A stretch of DNA of 64,000 bases. It comes from Ovis canadensis (taxonomy: Eukaryota > Chordata > Mammalia > Artiodactyla > Bovidae). Both the position numbers and the translations under genes were made by a program. Within the stretch, counting starts at the first letter, position 1, and the number at the start of each line of letters is the position of its first letter. The notes below the pieces were generated by a model, which searched no databases, was not told the origin of the DNA, and saw only the letters and a program-made list of their open reading frames with translations. The stretch covers positions 75,070,501-75,134,500 of the forward strand of contig NC_091263.1 in assembly GCF_042477335.2 (NCBI RefSeq), given 5' to 3'. Shown piece by piece: positions 10,901-23,599 of the stretch.

Positions 10901-11569
10901 TTTTAATGTTAGCACAGATCACACCATAATGCCCTTTTCCACAGGCTTGTCACTTTTCACAACAGGAAGACCCCTGAGGTGGAGACAGGGTCTCAGTCAG
11001 CTGTGTACCCCCAAACCCTAAGCAGGGCTTGCATCCAAGAGGGGTGAGCGTAGATGGACGATGCTCAGCCTGCAGTGGCCAGGGGCGGGAGTTGGTGGTC
11101 GGGGGTGCGGATAGTACAGTGAGGGCTATCTCAGCCTTCGTTATGGGTGAGGGGCAGTCTGGGGGCAGCTTAGAGGGAGAGTCAGGTTCAAGTCAGGTGG
11201 ACGGGTGACCCGATGGAGGCTCTTTCTGTTGTGTAAGGATGATTCAGCGGTCCTCTAGGAATTCGGGAGCCAGCGCTGTGTGTGTGTTGGGAGGAAACAT
11301 TAACTCGGCTGGTGTGTGGCCTCAGACGGCGGCCACGTGACCCATCTCCCTTCCAGCTCTGGCCGCTGCTCCCCCTGGCCGGGTCCTAAGGCCTCCTGCT
11401 CAGGGGCGTGCTGCGGCTCCCCTCTGCCTTCCCCTCTCCCCGTCCTGCTTCTACCCACCTTGTGAGTTACTCACAGCGGCACCAGACGCCAGCCCCCAGG
11501 GGGAACCGACAATTCAGGATGGCTTCCTGCGGTATTCCCTTGCGATGGGCAACGTGTGATTCTACATGT
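10901..11569. other. Intergenic, no recognised element
   Basis: Unique-looking sequence. A G-rich stretch runs through about 11080-11180, and there is no open frame with family resemblance. Confidence 0.45.
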
Positions 11570-11880
11570 TGCCTTATTCAGGCTGGGGACACAATGCCAC
11601 AGGCTGGGCAGCTTACAACAACTCCACTCATTGCCGGGGACCTGGAGGTCCATGGTCAGGGTGCCAGCCTGGTCCCGTGAAGGCCCTTTTCTGAGTCCTC
11701 ACATGGCAGAGGCAGCGAGGGGGCTCTGGGGTCCTTATATGAGGGCGCCGATCCCACTCTGAGGGCTCCACCCTATGACCAGGTCACCTCCTGAAGGCTC
11801 CCCGCTTATACCATCACCTTTGTGGTTAGGAGTCAACATATGAACTGGGGGAGGGGGGCACAGCCCTCCAACCATAGCAC
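11570..11880. repeat. Ancient interspersed repeat remnant (family uncertain)
   Basis: Phrases such as cacatggcagaggcagcgag, gaccaggtcacctcctgaag and gtcaacatatgaactggggg resemble a widespread old mammalian repeat of LTR/MLT type. Divergence prevents a firm assignment. Confidence 0.4.
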
Positions 11881-12664
11881 AGAGAGGTGACGTCAGAGGG
11901 AGCCTTCATGCAGCTCCAGGCTTGAACCAGGGTCCACCCAGCGACCTGGAAATGCAATCAGGTGTTTCTGGAGAGTGGGCCGAGGCCTGCAGAATGCACA
12001 GCTGTTCTCCTGTGAAGGCCTCGCATGGGGGCCTCTTGATCCCTCCGGAGAGTCAGATTCCAGGTCTGGGACAGGGCCCGGCCAGCAGGTGCAGCCCCCA
12101 CCCCAGGGCTCGTCACAGGGAACAAATGAGAACTTGGGCAGCTTGGGGGGTGGGGCGCAGTGTCCCTTCTGGAGGTGCTGTCAGTCCAGTGAGGGGGGCA
12201 GAAACCGAAAGCTGGGGGCTGCCGTGATGAGGGAGGAGAAGGTCAGGAGAGGGGCCTGGGGCCCTTGGGGCCCTCGGGGGGACAAGGACTGGCAGGACTT
12301 GGGGGAGTTCAGTTAGAGAAGTAGAGCAAGGCTCCAGATGGAGAGAAAAGTAAGAGTGCAGGTGGGGGCTGTGGGCGGGGCGCCTGTGTGGGATAAATGG
12401 GCACGTGTGTGGGTGGGGCCTGTGGGGGCGTGAGGCAGGGGCGTGTGCGGGGGCGTGGGGGCGGGGCACAGAGAAGAGGTGGTCTCTAGGAAGCCTGACT
12501 CGCCTGTGGAGGCTGGCTGATCCCTTAGAAGCTGCACACAAGGGGAGTCTGCTTCTCCTGAGGTCCAGTGGTGGCTGGAAGAGCCGTTTCATAGGCATTT
12601 GGGCAACTGACATTGGGTGGCTAACTGTTTATTTTGCCAAGTAAGAACATCTGGAAAATAATCC

Positions 12665-13040
12665 ATTTCCCAGAATACTACTCAGGTTTGAAAGGGAAGG
12701 AAGCCCCGGTACGCCACGACATGGAGGAAACTTGAAGACACCGCGCTCAGTGCAGCCAGTCAGTCATGGAAGGACAAGCAAGGCAAGCAAGTGACTTCAC
12801 TTACACGAGGCCCCAGGAGCATGCAGGCTCATAGTGACAGAAAGTTGGATGGTGGGGGCCAGGGCTGGGGGAGCCGAGCGGGAGCTGGTGTTTACTGGGG
12901 ACAAAGTGACTGTTTTACAAAGTGAAGCGTTAATTGGGTTGGATGGTGGTCGTGACTGCACAACAATGTGAACGCACTTAATACCACTGACCTGGAGGCT
13001 TAAACGTGGTTAAGATGGTACATTCTGTGTTATTTGACCA
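12665..13040 (+). repeat. L1 LINE 3' UTR remnant
   Basis: The order of phrases is that of old L1 3' ends: gaatactactcagg, gacatggaggaaacttg, gtgacttcacttacacgagg, gggccagggctgggggagc, gactgcacaacaatgtgaac, aataccactgacctgg. No coding capacity remains. Confidence 0.7.
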
Positions 13041-13059
13041 GGATTGATTTTTTTCAAAG

Positions 13060-13190
13060 GGCTTCCCTGGTGGCTCAGACAGTACAGAGTCTGCCTGCAA
13101 TGCAGGAGACCCGGATTCCACCCCTGGGTCTGGAAGATCCCCTGGAGAAGGGAATGGTTGCCCACTCCAGTATCCTTGCTTGGAGCATCT
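13060..13190 (+). mobile_element. Bov-tA SINE, 3'-truncated
   Basis: Sense tRNA-derived head (ggcttccctggtggctcaga) through gcctgcaatgcaggagaccc to ccactccagtatccttgctt. The tail (gtcgcaaagag and onward) is missing. A short antisense tail fragment of the same family lies separately at about 13576-13650. Confidence 0.88.
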
Positions 13191-13839
13191 GGCCACTCTC
13201 CTCACAAGCTCCATCTCCCTCCAGCACTCTGCGGGTTGGGTGACGTATGTCAGGGCCAAGAGGCCGGTGGACGCTGTCTTTCCAGGTCTGGCTCCAGAGC
13301 AGCGAGGGAAGGAGGAGGGTGGGGAGCCCAGCAGGTGGGCGAGTCTGGGCCAGTCAGGAGAGAGCCCAGTGGGCGCAGTGGAGGAAGCCGAATGGGCAGC
13401 CACAGGTACGAGGACACCAGGGGAGCTGAGGGTGCAGGGGGACATGGCGAGGCCCCGGAGGGCAGCAGACAAGGAGACACCACCCGCAGGCCAGGTGGAC
13501 CGGGGAGGCCCAGGTCACCGCGGACAGGCCGGTGCTCGTGGCCCCTCCTGTCCCGGCCGTCGGTGTCAGCCACACGCGCACGCGTGCTCAGTCGCTCAGT
13601 GGGGCCCAACTCCGAGACCCCGTGGACTGCAGGCTCTGCCGGCCAGTCAGACAGTAGCTGCCTGGGATGGGGCGCATTGGCTGGACGGGCACTGGGGGGC
13701 TTTTCTAGAATGACAGAAACACCCTACGCTCCCTGGAGTGGCAGCTACACAGGCTGTGTGGTTGCCAAGCCCATGAAGCCGGGCGCAGAAGATCTGCATA
13801 GAAGTCACACAAAGGCTACAGGTTCCCCACCGAAGTAAC

Positions 13840-15069
13840 AGGTGCTCAGCACAAACTGCGAAACAAGCTGGAGGTGGGTAAAGGAAGAGTTAAAAATCCT
13901 CCCCACCAGAGCTCCTCTGGCCCTCCTTGACTCTGACCCTGACCACCCCAGACCTTGAGCCGCAGGAGTCCCCAGCTCTGGTCCCTCTTCCTGGAGTCCA
14001 GGGTAGACCTCAGCGTGGCCCGCCCCTGCCCCTTCCAGCAGGACGCGTGTGCGCAGCGCCCCGACACCAGATCTCCTGTGCGGTAGGACACGCCCCTGAG
14101 GTGCAGCTTTTGTTTCTGCAAAACACAGTGGATACACTCAGGGCCGGAGGTGTTTCTCCGACCCCCTCCCAGAGAACCAGGAGGAACAGCGGGCACCTGT
14201 CAGGACAAGCTGCAGAGCCGATCATGAGCCAGCAGGGGGCGCAGAGGAGCAGGCTTAGCAAGTGCACACGCTTATCCTTTGGATTCTGAACTTTGTAAAC
14301 CTATAATCTTCTCCAAAACCTTAATTAAACAGGGAGAGGGCACACGGAACACCGGGGCTCCGCCGTGCGCCCCCACCCCACCCAGGCGCTCCTCCCCCAG
14401 CCCCGAAAACCCAGCCTGGAGTCACACTTGGGGCTGAGACTCACGCAGGACTTGGCCCAGCTGCTCCGTGCTCATCTGAATGCGGGAGAGTCCTGCGGCC
14501 CTGGCCGGTCCTCCGCGGCCGCCCTTCCAGAGGGGCCGAGGACAGCCTGCTTGTCCTGCTGCAGAAACAATGGGGCCGGAAATGTGGGGCGGCTGGGGGA
14601 GGGGCCCAGCCGGCGCCCCCCAAAACCGCCTGCCACAGTCTGCCCCCGGAGCCCAGGGCTCCTCCAAGGGCTGCCTGCTCTGGGCCTGAGGGACTGGGGG
14701 CTGCCCACTCCTCCAGCCACTGCGACGACCCCTCACGCACACCGGAGCCCCCGCCCCCGCCCCCCGCTCCCGCCATCCTGTCTGCCTGCGCACCATGTGG
14801 CCGAGGTTCCGGGCCTGCAGCCAGTCATTTTTCCCCGATTTCAAAAGGACTGCCTCCCAGGACGCGCGCCTTCCTGCCTGGGAGCTCCGGAGTCAACCAC
14901 AGGGGAGAGGCCTTTGTGGGTCCTGGAAGGATTCCATCCCCAGGGCCCTCAGTGGCTGGGACGCTGGGGTCTGTGAGGCGCCGCCTCCCGCCCTGATGAG
15001 CTCTGTCGGCCAGGCCACTCCCGCCCTCCCTTTTTCACACGCGCCAGCATGGGTGGACCTCACAGGCGT
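13840..15069. other. Intergenic, GC-rich, no recognised element
   Basis: Long frames on both strands reflect GC content. No splice-bounded exon, promoter signature or repeat was supported. Confidence 0.4.
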
Positions 15070-15279
15070 GGCCTGTCTCTGGTGGTGCTAGTGTTAAAGA
15101 ACCCGCCTGCCAGTGCAGCAGACTCAAGAGAGGCCAGTTTGATTCTTGGGTCCAGAAGATCCCCTGGAGAAGGAAATGGCACCCCACTTCAGTGTTCTTG
15201 CCTGGAGAATCCCACGGACAGAGGAGCCTGGTGGGCTGCAGTCCAGGGGGTTGCAAAGAGTTGGACACTCACACACAGG
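15070..15279 (+). mobile_element. Bov-tA SINE
   Basis: Sense copy with a diverged head, then gatcccctggagaaggaaat, cttgcctggagaatccca, gacagaggagcctggtgggc and a gttgcaaagagttggacact tail. Confidence 0.9.
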
Positions 15280-15730
15280 CATCATCTTGAATTCTCACTC
15301 AAATGATAACAGCTGAGTCTATTATATAAAATACAAAACCAAGCAGAACCGACCAACACAGCGGGGACTGGAGTGGATGTGTGGGTCAGCTCCCTTGGCA
15401 CAGGCACCTGGGTGGGGGTTGTGTGTCTGGGTCTGGGTGCCCTCACACCAATGTGCGTCACATAACTGTCCACGTACGTGTGAAACTTCATCACCTTGTC
15501 ATGCACCTTGGGATTTGTGCATTCTGCCAACCACAGCCCCTCCTGCCCTCTTGTCCTTAGCAGAAGCCAGTGACCAGCTCTGGCCCGTGAACAGAAACCA
15601 CGGCCAGTCCCCTTGCTGGCCAGCAGTGAGGCATCGCTGATACTCTGCCTCCGGGTGCTGCAGCTTCCTCACTTGTGCCGTGGGCACGGTGGTGCTACAA
15701 GGTCAGCTGACCATCAGGAATATCACATAA

Positions 15731-15976
15731 GGGCTCCCTGCTGGCGCAGTGGGTAAGAATCTGCCTGCCAGGGCAGGGACCTTGGTTTGATGTCTGGTCT
15801 GGGGAGATCCCACGTGCCGTGGGGCAGCTAAGCCTGTGCGCCACAACTATTGCACCCCACCTCCAGAGCCCGTGCTTCATGGGAAGAGAGTAGCCTGCAC
15901 TCGCCACAACTAGAGAAAGCCTGTGCACAGCAGTGAAGACCCAGCACAACCAAGAAATAGAATATTTTTTAAAAAG
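15731..15976 (+). mobile_element. CHR-type tRNA SINE (cetartiodactyl)
   Basis: Begins gggctccctgctggcgcagt with a tRNA-like box (ggttcgat-like), then gtggggcagctaagcctgtg, cgccacaactagagaaagcc, gtgaagacccagcacaacca and an A/T-rich tail. This order is typical of CHR-class SINEs. Confidence 0.8.
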
Positions 15977-17577
15977 AATACCAAATAAGGAAATGTGTAT
16001 GTAGTACATTTTTTAAAAAAAAGCTCTAGAAAGACCTCAAAATGTGTCCCCAAACCACCAAAATGGTCTTGAGGCTTCCAAATGGTGTGGGTTCTCTCTC
16101 CTCATTTTCTGGAAACGTGAGTGTGAGGCACAGCTCCAGAACTTGCATCCCTGTGGGTTAGGCAGACCCATGGCACCAGCTGCACTGCCGGGGGGCTTCT
16201 GTTTCCAGCGTCAGACCTGCTAGGTTGAAGGGATCAGGAGGTAGCTGGAGATGAGCAACTCTGGAATTCAGCAAGCAAGCAAAAATCGTACATTTTAGGT
16301 GGATTTGTAGTGTGAACCAGGTGGATTTGGTGTGAACCAGGTGGATCTCTAGCGGGAAACAGTGATGGAGCCGTGCAGGAGGAAGCATGCTGCTCACCAG
16401 AATGTAAAGGCTATGAGAAAGCTAAAGATGCTGCCAGAAATGGCTCCTGTGCGAGACACAGCTCTAGAGAGGGGATTATCTGGAGAGAGACGAAGGCTCA
16501 GTTTCCGAGTTAGTGCTCAGTAACAAGTAGCCTTATTCCAAAACCCGACCCAATTTTTGCCACTGACTGCCGAGGCTCCTCTCTCCAGCCAGAGAGCCTG
16601 AGTGTGTGATGAGCTGAGAGTGCAGAGGCCCTCGGCCAAGACCCTTGGGAGCAGCTCTCCTGGTTCTTCAAGGCCACCTTGTGTGCACACATGTTGGGGT
16701 GCACCCTGGGGGGCAGGACACCCCAAAATCAAGCACACAGGAACCTCAGCAGGCAGGTGTGCTCACCCAGGTGTGCACCTGAGGGGTGTGAACAGCTGAC
16801 ATGAGCTCAGGCCAGGGTTTGCTTCCCCAGGAGTGTGCCGCCGGCCTACGACGGGACTTGAAGATTATCAGCAGACACGGTATCGAAGACCTGGGCTGTC
16901 AACCAACATTGCCTGCAAATTTCAGATAACGCAGAAAGACAAAGAGAAGAGGCAGGGCCTTGGGCAAGGAAGGAGACGGACGTGTCATTCTACCCATTGT
17001 CCATTTCAAAACAAGAAGAGCATGCAGATGGATTTCAGCTACACTTTTTAAAGTTGGTGTTTCATCTATGACTGTAACGTGCGTGTGCGCACGGGAGTGT
17101 GTCTGTGCACACTTGTGAAAATGGGAGCCTCCTTACTGCTCCCCCAGGTGGAGGCCGAGGACGGCAACGGCCCTTGGCTGACCGTCTAACGCACTGCTTG
17201 CTGGACTGCTCATTCCTCAGGCTTCCACTGCGTTGCCAAGGGAGCCGCCTGCAGAGGAAGGGGTCTGTGGGCACTTTCTCAGCTGTGAAGCCTGAAAGAG
17301 AAGCAGAAAAAGACCAGACTTGAGATAATAGTGAGATTTACTGGGTCCCTGGAGGGGCCGTCTCCTTGCTAATTAAGAGGCAGTTAGGAGCCCCTTCCTT
17401 CCTCAGGGTGGCAAGAACTAACATCAGTCGTGAAGAAGTGTGCGACTATGCTTAACTCAAGAGCTGCTTCCGTACCACCCACACGTTCATTTCTAGAAGT
17501 ACTGCGTATTTAAACATGACAAGCTAAGAAATAATTTCAGTAAGACACACAGTAATCAAGCCAGTCAATCAATCCTA

Positions 17578-17812
17578 TAGGAGATCAACCATGAATACTC
17601 GCTGGAAAGACCGATGCTGAGGCTCCAATGCTTCGGCCACCTGAAGAGAAGAGCCAGCCTGTTGGAAACGCCCTGATGCTGGGAAAGACTGAACGCAGAA
17701 GAGGAAGCGGACAGCAGAGGCTGCGACAGTTCGGCAGCGTCACTGATTCAATGGACGTGAGTTTGAACAAACTCCGGGAGACAGTGGAGGACAAGGGGGC
17801 CTAGTGAGCTGC
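17578..17812 (+). mobile_element. BovB LINE 3' fragment (diverged)
   Basis: Sense copy: actcgctggaaagaccgatg, cttcggccacctgaagagaa, ccctgatgctgggaaagact, aaactccgggagacagtgga. More diverged than the other copies, hence older. Confidence 0.85.
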
Positions 17813-18505
17813 AGGCCAGGGGCGCAGAGTTGCGCAGGACTTAATGGCTCAACCGCAACCGCAGGAAATACAGTCATCATTCTAAAACCAGTGAAAAGCA
17901 TTTCATGCCTCAGAAGTCAGAAAGGAAAGACAGATTCAACTGTAGAGAATGTGAGTTTTCATGTTAAAAAGCACCACGAATATTAAAAGAGGGAGACGTC
18001 ACTGGTGAAAAAACTAACAACCAACACAAACTTTGCAGAGTGGGTGGCCTGGGTTGTGTCTGCCCCACAAGCTGAGGTCGTAGCCCTCAGTGCCTCACGG
18101 CATGGCCTTGCTTGGAGGTGGGTTCTTTACAGGGGCAATCTAGTCAAAGTGAAGTCACAGGGCAGGCTCCAATCCCAGACCTGGGGTTCTTATAAAGAAA
18201 ATTGGATGCTGAGACAGACACGCAGAGAAGAAGCTTGCGTGCGCACAACCTGATGGAAGGTCAGGGCAATGCGTCTTCAAGCCACGGAAGGCCACAGGTC
18301 GCCAGCCACCTGCCCACAGCAGGAAGAGGCGAGGAGGGAGCAGGCCCCGCCAGCACGCTGACCGCGGATTTCGAGTCTCAGGACAGAGACAGTTCATTTC
18401 TGTTGTTCTCACCCACCCAGGAAACGAATACAGGGACTCGATGGCATTTAGGTATAAAAACTCACATATCAGTCGTCAAAAAGATGATGATGTTCAGTAA
18501 GGGTG

Positions 18506-18612
18506 CCCACAGGACAGAGAAGAGGAGACAGCAGGGCTCCCGGGCCCACAGGACAGAGACAAGGAGACCGCAGGGCTCCCGGGCCCACAGGACAGAGAGG
18601 AGACGGCAGGTC
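18506..18612. repeat. About 39-bp tandem repeat, about 2.7 copies
   Basis: Units of the form gcccacaggacagagacaag followed by gagaccgcagggctcccgg recur, with a shortened final copy (gacagagaggagacggcagg). Confidence 0.8.
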
Positions 18613-18845
18613 GGGTCCCCGGTCGGGGAAGGTCACACACGCCGCAGCGCAGCTGAGCCTGTGTGCCTCAAGGGTGTTGCTCATCCTCTAGACCCCGGGA
18701 GCTTCGCCCGCTGGAGCCTGAACACCACGGAGCCTGTGTTCTGCAACAGGGACAGCTGCTGCGATGAGGCCTCTGTGCGCCACAGCAAAGGGTACAACTG
18801 GAGAAGGCGTGACTGTAGCAGCCGAGACCCACAACAGCGGGGAAA
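18613..18845 (+). repeat. CHR-type SINE remnant
   Basis: gcagcgcagctgagcctgtg, ctagaccccgggagcttcgc, gcctgtgttctgcaacaggg, gactgtagcagccgagaccc, cacaacagcggg follow the order of a CHR-type tRNA SINE. Diverged. Confidence 0.6.
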
Positions 18846-19258
18846 AAAGAAGAGGGCAAGGACAGCAAAAATATCTTCCAGGCTGCCAGGGGCTTGGGTC
18901 AGCTGGGGCTGGCTTCCAGGATGGTGGAGAGCAGGGTGTCGGGGCGGCTTCCCCCGCCTCGCTGGAGCCCTGGTGGGTGCGCTGTCCCCTGAGGCCAAGG
19001 TCCCTGCCGGGGCTGCCCCGTGTGCCTGCAGACCCCGTGGGTCCAGGACCCACTCCCCTGTGGGGCTCCTGGGGGGCAGCCCCCCTTTCTCTGCCCTCCT
19101 CTCTGCAGATCACCCCCTCCCAAACCGTGTCTCCCGCTGAGACAGCACCTGTGGACCCCTCACGACAGAGGTGGCGCCTGGGACCCTTTCCTGCAGCGTT
19201 TACACCTGGACAAACGCCCCTTTGAGCAACGATACAACAGTGAATAAAAGCGTGCGTG

Positions 19259-19636
19259 CTCAGTTCAGCTGCTCAGTCCTGTCTGAGTCTTTGCGACCCC
19301 GCAGACTGCAGCACGCCAGGCCTCCCGGTCCATCACCAACTCACACTCATGTCCGTCAAGTGGGTGATGCCATCCAACCATCTCATCCTCTGCGGCCCCC
19401 TTCTCCTGCCTTCAATCTTTCCCAGCATCAGCGTCTTTTCCAGTGAGTCAGTTCTTTGCATCAGGTGGCCAAAGGACTGGAGTTTCAGCTTCAGCATCAG
19501 GCCTTCCAGTGAATATTTAGGACTGGTCTCCTTTAGGATGAACTGGTTGGATCTCCTTGCAGTCCAAGGGACTCTCAAGAGTCTCCTCCAACATCACAGT
19601 TCAAAAGCATCAGTTCTTTGGCGCTCAGCTTTCACT
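19259..19636 (-). mobile_element. BovB LINE 3' fragment
   Basis: Antisense 3' end (ctcagttcagctgctcagtc, tttgcgaccccgcagactgc) through to ttctttggcgctcagctttc. A second tiny piece (cctccctgtccatcaccaac) recurs at 19739-19770. Confidence 0.92.
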
Positions 19637-20353
19637 GCACTCAAGCCCTTTCAGAGCCTCTGCACACCTCATGGTGGCTGCAGCCGTCTGGGGAGGCTGA
19701 GGAATGCTGGTGACCCCTGAGGGTCCTCCCAGAGCCAGGCCTCCCTGTCCATCACCAACTCCTGGAGCTCCAGGTTACAGATGGAGAAACTGAGGCCCTG
19801 GGAGGTCTCACAGCGCTGGACACTGCAAGGACACAGGACACTGCAAGAACGGTCCCTGGTGAAGGAGAAGGGCAGAGAGAGCACACAGGGAGGAGGGTGC
19901 AGGGCACGGGCCTCCCCTGCGAAGACCCTCGTAGAAATAACAACAGAGGGGCCTACAAGCCACCCTGGCCTCATCCCTTCGCGGGGAAGGCCCCTGAGCC
20001 CTCGCTTGCAGACCAGACCAGAGCCAGACCTGCAGGCGGACCGGCCAGAAGGGGGCAGTGGCGCGCAGCAGACCCTTCAGAATCTGGTCCTGCTGGAGGC
20101 CTCTGGGGCGGGAGGCGGTGCCCCCAGGGTCATGTTCAAGGGTCTGGGCGGACAGGTCCAAGGTCCCACGGAAGACACCTGTGAGTGGCTGGCCTGGCTC
20201 AGTCAGCACGTGCCTCTGTGATGGGTCAGTGTGCCACCCAGCATGGGGGAGCCCCTGGGGGGCCCCCAGATCCCCCAGGATGGAGACCTGCTGCTGGGTG
20301 GGCAGTGCCAGCTGGCTGCACTTGCTCCACCAGAGACAGCGGTGGACAGAGAG

Positions 20354-20524
20354 GAGCACTCAGGGGGAGCACTCAGGGGGAGCACTCACAAGGGACACTC
20401 AGGGGGAGCACTCAGTAGGAGGACCGAAGAGGAGCACTCACGAGGGACACTCAGGGGGAGCAGTTACGGCAGACACTCAGTGGGAGCACTCAGGAGGAGC
20501 ATTCAGGAGAGGCACTCAGGAGGG
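20354..20524. repeat. 15-bp minisatellite, about 11 units
   Basis: Units of the form gagcactcagggg/agg/acg repeat with point variants (gacactcaggg, gcattcaggag). They give a Ser/Gly/His-rich pseudo-frame with no other coding support. Confidence 0.9.
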
Positions 20525-20609
20525 TGCCCTGCCTCCTCCCAGCCATGCTCTCCTGGGCTCTCAGAGCCTCATCGCCTGCAAGTAAGTTTGAGGCCCCGTT
20601 CGCTAGACT

Positions 20610-21135
20610 GACAGACGGACCGTGCGTGCCTTGCCCTCCCTGGAGGCCCTGCCATCCCATTGCACAACAGAGACAGGTCGCGTCACCTCAGCGCCGCGCC
20701 AGCACGAGAACCAGCATTTCCAGGGCTTCCTTGGCTGCCTCCCAGGCCTGAGGGCCAGCGGGGGAGGGTCCGAGGAGACCCTCCTGCCAGGAGCGCGGCC
20801 CTGAGGTGTCCCAGCCCTCGCTTTGGCCTCCCGGTGCCTGTGGCCACTGTCTCCTCCTGCACGGCCACCCGGCCAGTTCCCGCTCCAACGCCAGAGTCTC
20901 CGAGCAGAGAAGGGCCTGCGCAGGGGGCGGGCTGAGCTCTCCAGGCTGAAATTAGGAGTGAAGCATGAGAGTACAGTGCTGTAAAAGAAGTGAAATCAGC
21001 AAGGTTTTGATGGCATGAAAAGTTAGAGATTTCCTATAAAAAACTTAACACAAAGTCCACGTGTTCAGGATGAAGTTTAGCCCATAAGGAAGCACAGGTC
21101 TGCAGCGGAATTCACCAGGCAAACTCTACCTTCCC
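20610..21135. other. Intergenic, no recognised element
   Basis: GC-rich to about 20,940, then AT-rich. No supported feature. Confidence 0.4.
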
Positions 21136-21590
21136 ATCGTTGCTGTTCAGTCGCTAAGTTGTGTCAGACTCTGGGACCCCATGGGTTGCAGCCCACCAGG
21201 CTCCTCTGTCCTCCACTGTCTCTTAGAGCTTGCTCAAATTCACGTCCGTTGAGTTCGCGATGCCATCTAACCCTCTCATCCTCTGTCGTCCCCTTCTCCT
21301 CCTGCCTTCAATCTTTCCCAGCATTAGGGTCTTTGCCATTGAGTCAGTTCTTTGCATCATGTGGCCAAAGGATTGGAGTTTCAGCTTCAGCATCAGTCCT
21401 TCCAATGAATATTCAGGACTGATCTCCCCTAGGATGGACTGGTTGGATCTCCTTGCAGTCCAAGGGACTCTCAAGAGTCTTCTCCAACACCACAGTTCAA
21501 AAGCATCAATTCTTCGGCGCTCAGCCTTCTTTATGGTCCAACTCTCACATCTATGCATGACTCCTGGAAAGACCAAAGCTTTGGCCATAT
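21136..21590 (-). mobile_element. BovB LINE 3' fragment
   Basis: Antisense copy from gttgctgttcagtcgctaag to gaccaaagctttggccat. Well preserved; the minus frame still reads MAKALVFPGVMHRCESWTI, with only minor damage. Confidence 0.94.
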
Positions 21591-21599
21591 GAACTTACT

Positions 21600-23590
21600 C
21601 AAAATCCTCGTCAGTTCAGGAATATGCCTCCCCTTTCTGGGGCCTCCTCCGTCCCCTGTGTGTTGGGAGGGAGTCAGCACCGTGTTCATCCTGGTGCTGA
21701 CTGTGGGTTCAGGAAAGCTGCAGGCCAAGATGCACCACGAGTGACTGGTCTCACACCACCCACCAGCATCATGGGATGGGTAGAGGGGCAGGCCCGCCCT
21801 AGGGCCAGGGGAGGGAGGGGACCATAGGTGGCTGGGACGTGCGTCCAGTTTCCAAGGGGCCTGTGGCCCAGGCGTGAGGACACAGACATGGGACATGAGG
21901 GAAACTGGCAGACTTCTTCAGACACTGTATTGTGAGAGGGGGACGTAGCCGACCCACCCAGCTGCATCACCCTGACCGCGGGCAGGACAGCTGTGCAGGC
22001 GTCCAGACGTCTGGTAGCACTTTTTCTCATTATCAGAACAAAGAGACGAACGGATGTGAAGGTGCCGGGCCTGAACCAGTGGGGGTAGTTGGGGCTGGGG
22101 GACGTGTCTGGGTCCCTCACTTGGGCTCCAGACCTCAGCTTGCAACCAGACATCCCCTGATGAAAGCAGAGGATGACCTGAAATATGGAAACGTGGGCAG
22201 GTGTCATCAGCGACTCAGGCAGGCAGTGCCTGGGGCTCCGTGGGGTCGGAGCCACTGGGGTGGACGCCCCTCATCCGAAGCCTGGCTGTGTGGCGGCCCT
22301 GTGGGGGGGGGTGCGCCGCTGATGGCAGAGGGCAGCGCTCCGTGCGGCTTCACGCGAGCTCAGCGCCTGAGATGTCTCACGCTGCAGTCATTTGTGAAGA
22401 ATCCGAGGCTCGTGATTCCCACTGGCTTCTCTCCCGAAGCACGTGGGCTCCCTGCCTGCCTCATGGTGAAAACACGTCTGCCCAGGGTTCCAAATTAGGG
22501 GAGTCTGTCCGGTCCCTCCAGTGACTGGGGGCTGTCCCTGCCCTGACTGTGGGGGGTGTCCCTGCCTTGACTGCGGGCGGGGGGGCATGCATGTCCCTGC
22601 TTTGGCAGCGAGGGGGTGTCCTGCCTCGGCTGGGGGCCCTGCCACCCCCTGGGCTGTCAGAAGGGGGTGTCTGGGTAGTCTTGATGTCACACTTTACCCA
22701 TTTTTCCAAAAAGGCAGAAATCTGGGTTTTTCTAGGAAATCAAAGGTTTGAAAATCATAGCAAGGCCAAACAAAGCCTATCTTGGAGCTGGACCATTGCA
22801 GAGGGTGGGGGTGGGGACTGGGGTGTCCCGAGTGAAGGGGGTGGGGTGTCCGGCATGAGAAGGCACTCAGCAAGTACTCCTGGATGGATGGCTGAATGGG
22901 GGGAGGAATGGATGGGTGGCGGACGGGTGAATGAGGGTCTGGCAGGGTGCCCGGTTCCCATGGGGCCCAGAGGTGGTTTACCCTGTGTCCCGTGGGAGAA
23001 CACGGTGTCCAGCCGTAGCCGTGTTCACGGAGGCGCCGGAGCCACAGGGCCTGAGGGCTGGCCGTCAGCCAGGCCGAGAGAGGCTGGGCCGGAGCTCGAA
23101 GCCTCGGGCTCAGCCCCGGCCCCCAGCGCTCCATTTCTCCATTCCAAGCAGCGGCTGCCTCTCCCTAACCCCGCTGTCTCGGTTCGACACAAACACAAAA
23201 ACCTCAGTTACTGCACCCCGGAGACGCCTGGCCCCCAACACCCTCTGGGGCAGCTCTTCCCAGGGGGCCTGGGGCCCTGGAATCCAGGCCAGAGGGGCCA
23301 GGGCCGGGCTGGGTCAGAGAGGAACTGGGGTGCCCCTCGTCTGGAGGCGCTGGCTGTGTACTCCGTGTCCAGGACTTCAGGGCCCAATGCCTTTGGCCTG
23401 TACGCCCAGGAGAGGCTGCTCGCGCCAGGCCTCCCTCCAGGTGGACTTGGGGGGGGGGTCTCTGTGAGCCCTCCACTGCAGTGCGTGTGCGCACGTGTGT
23501 GCAAGCCTCTTGCCCGTGAGTGCATGGCTGTGTGTGCGAGCACCCTTGCTCTCTGTATTTGTGGGGAGCACGGTGGGGATGGTATAGACC
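21600..23590. other. Intergenic, no recognised gene
   Basis: Includes a degenerate G-rich tandem array at about 22,519-22,640 (units resembling ctgactgtggggggtgtccc) and a GT-rich patch at 23,480-23,555. A 353-codon open frame here has no family resemblance. Confidence 0.4.
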
Positions 23591-23599
23591 TCTATGCGT

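Noticed and set aside
18202-19140. 312-codon plus-strand open frame
   Set aside because: It runs through a tandem repeat and a CHR-type SINE remnant; no domain or splice support.
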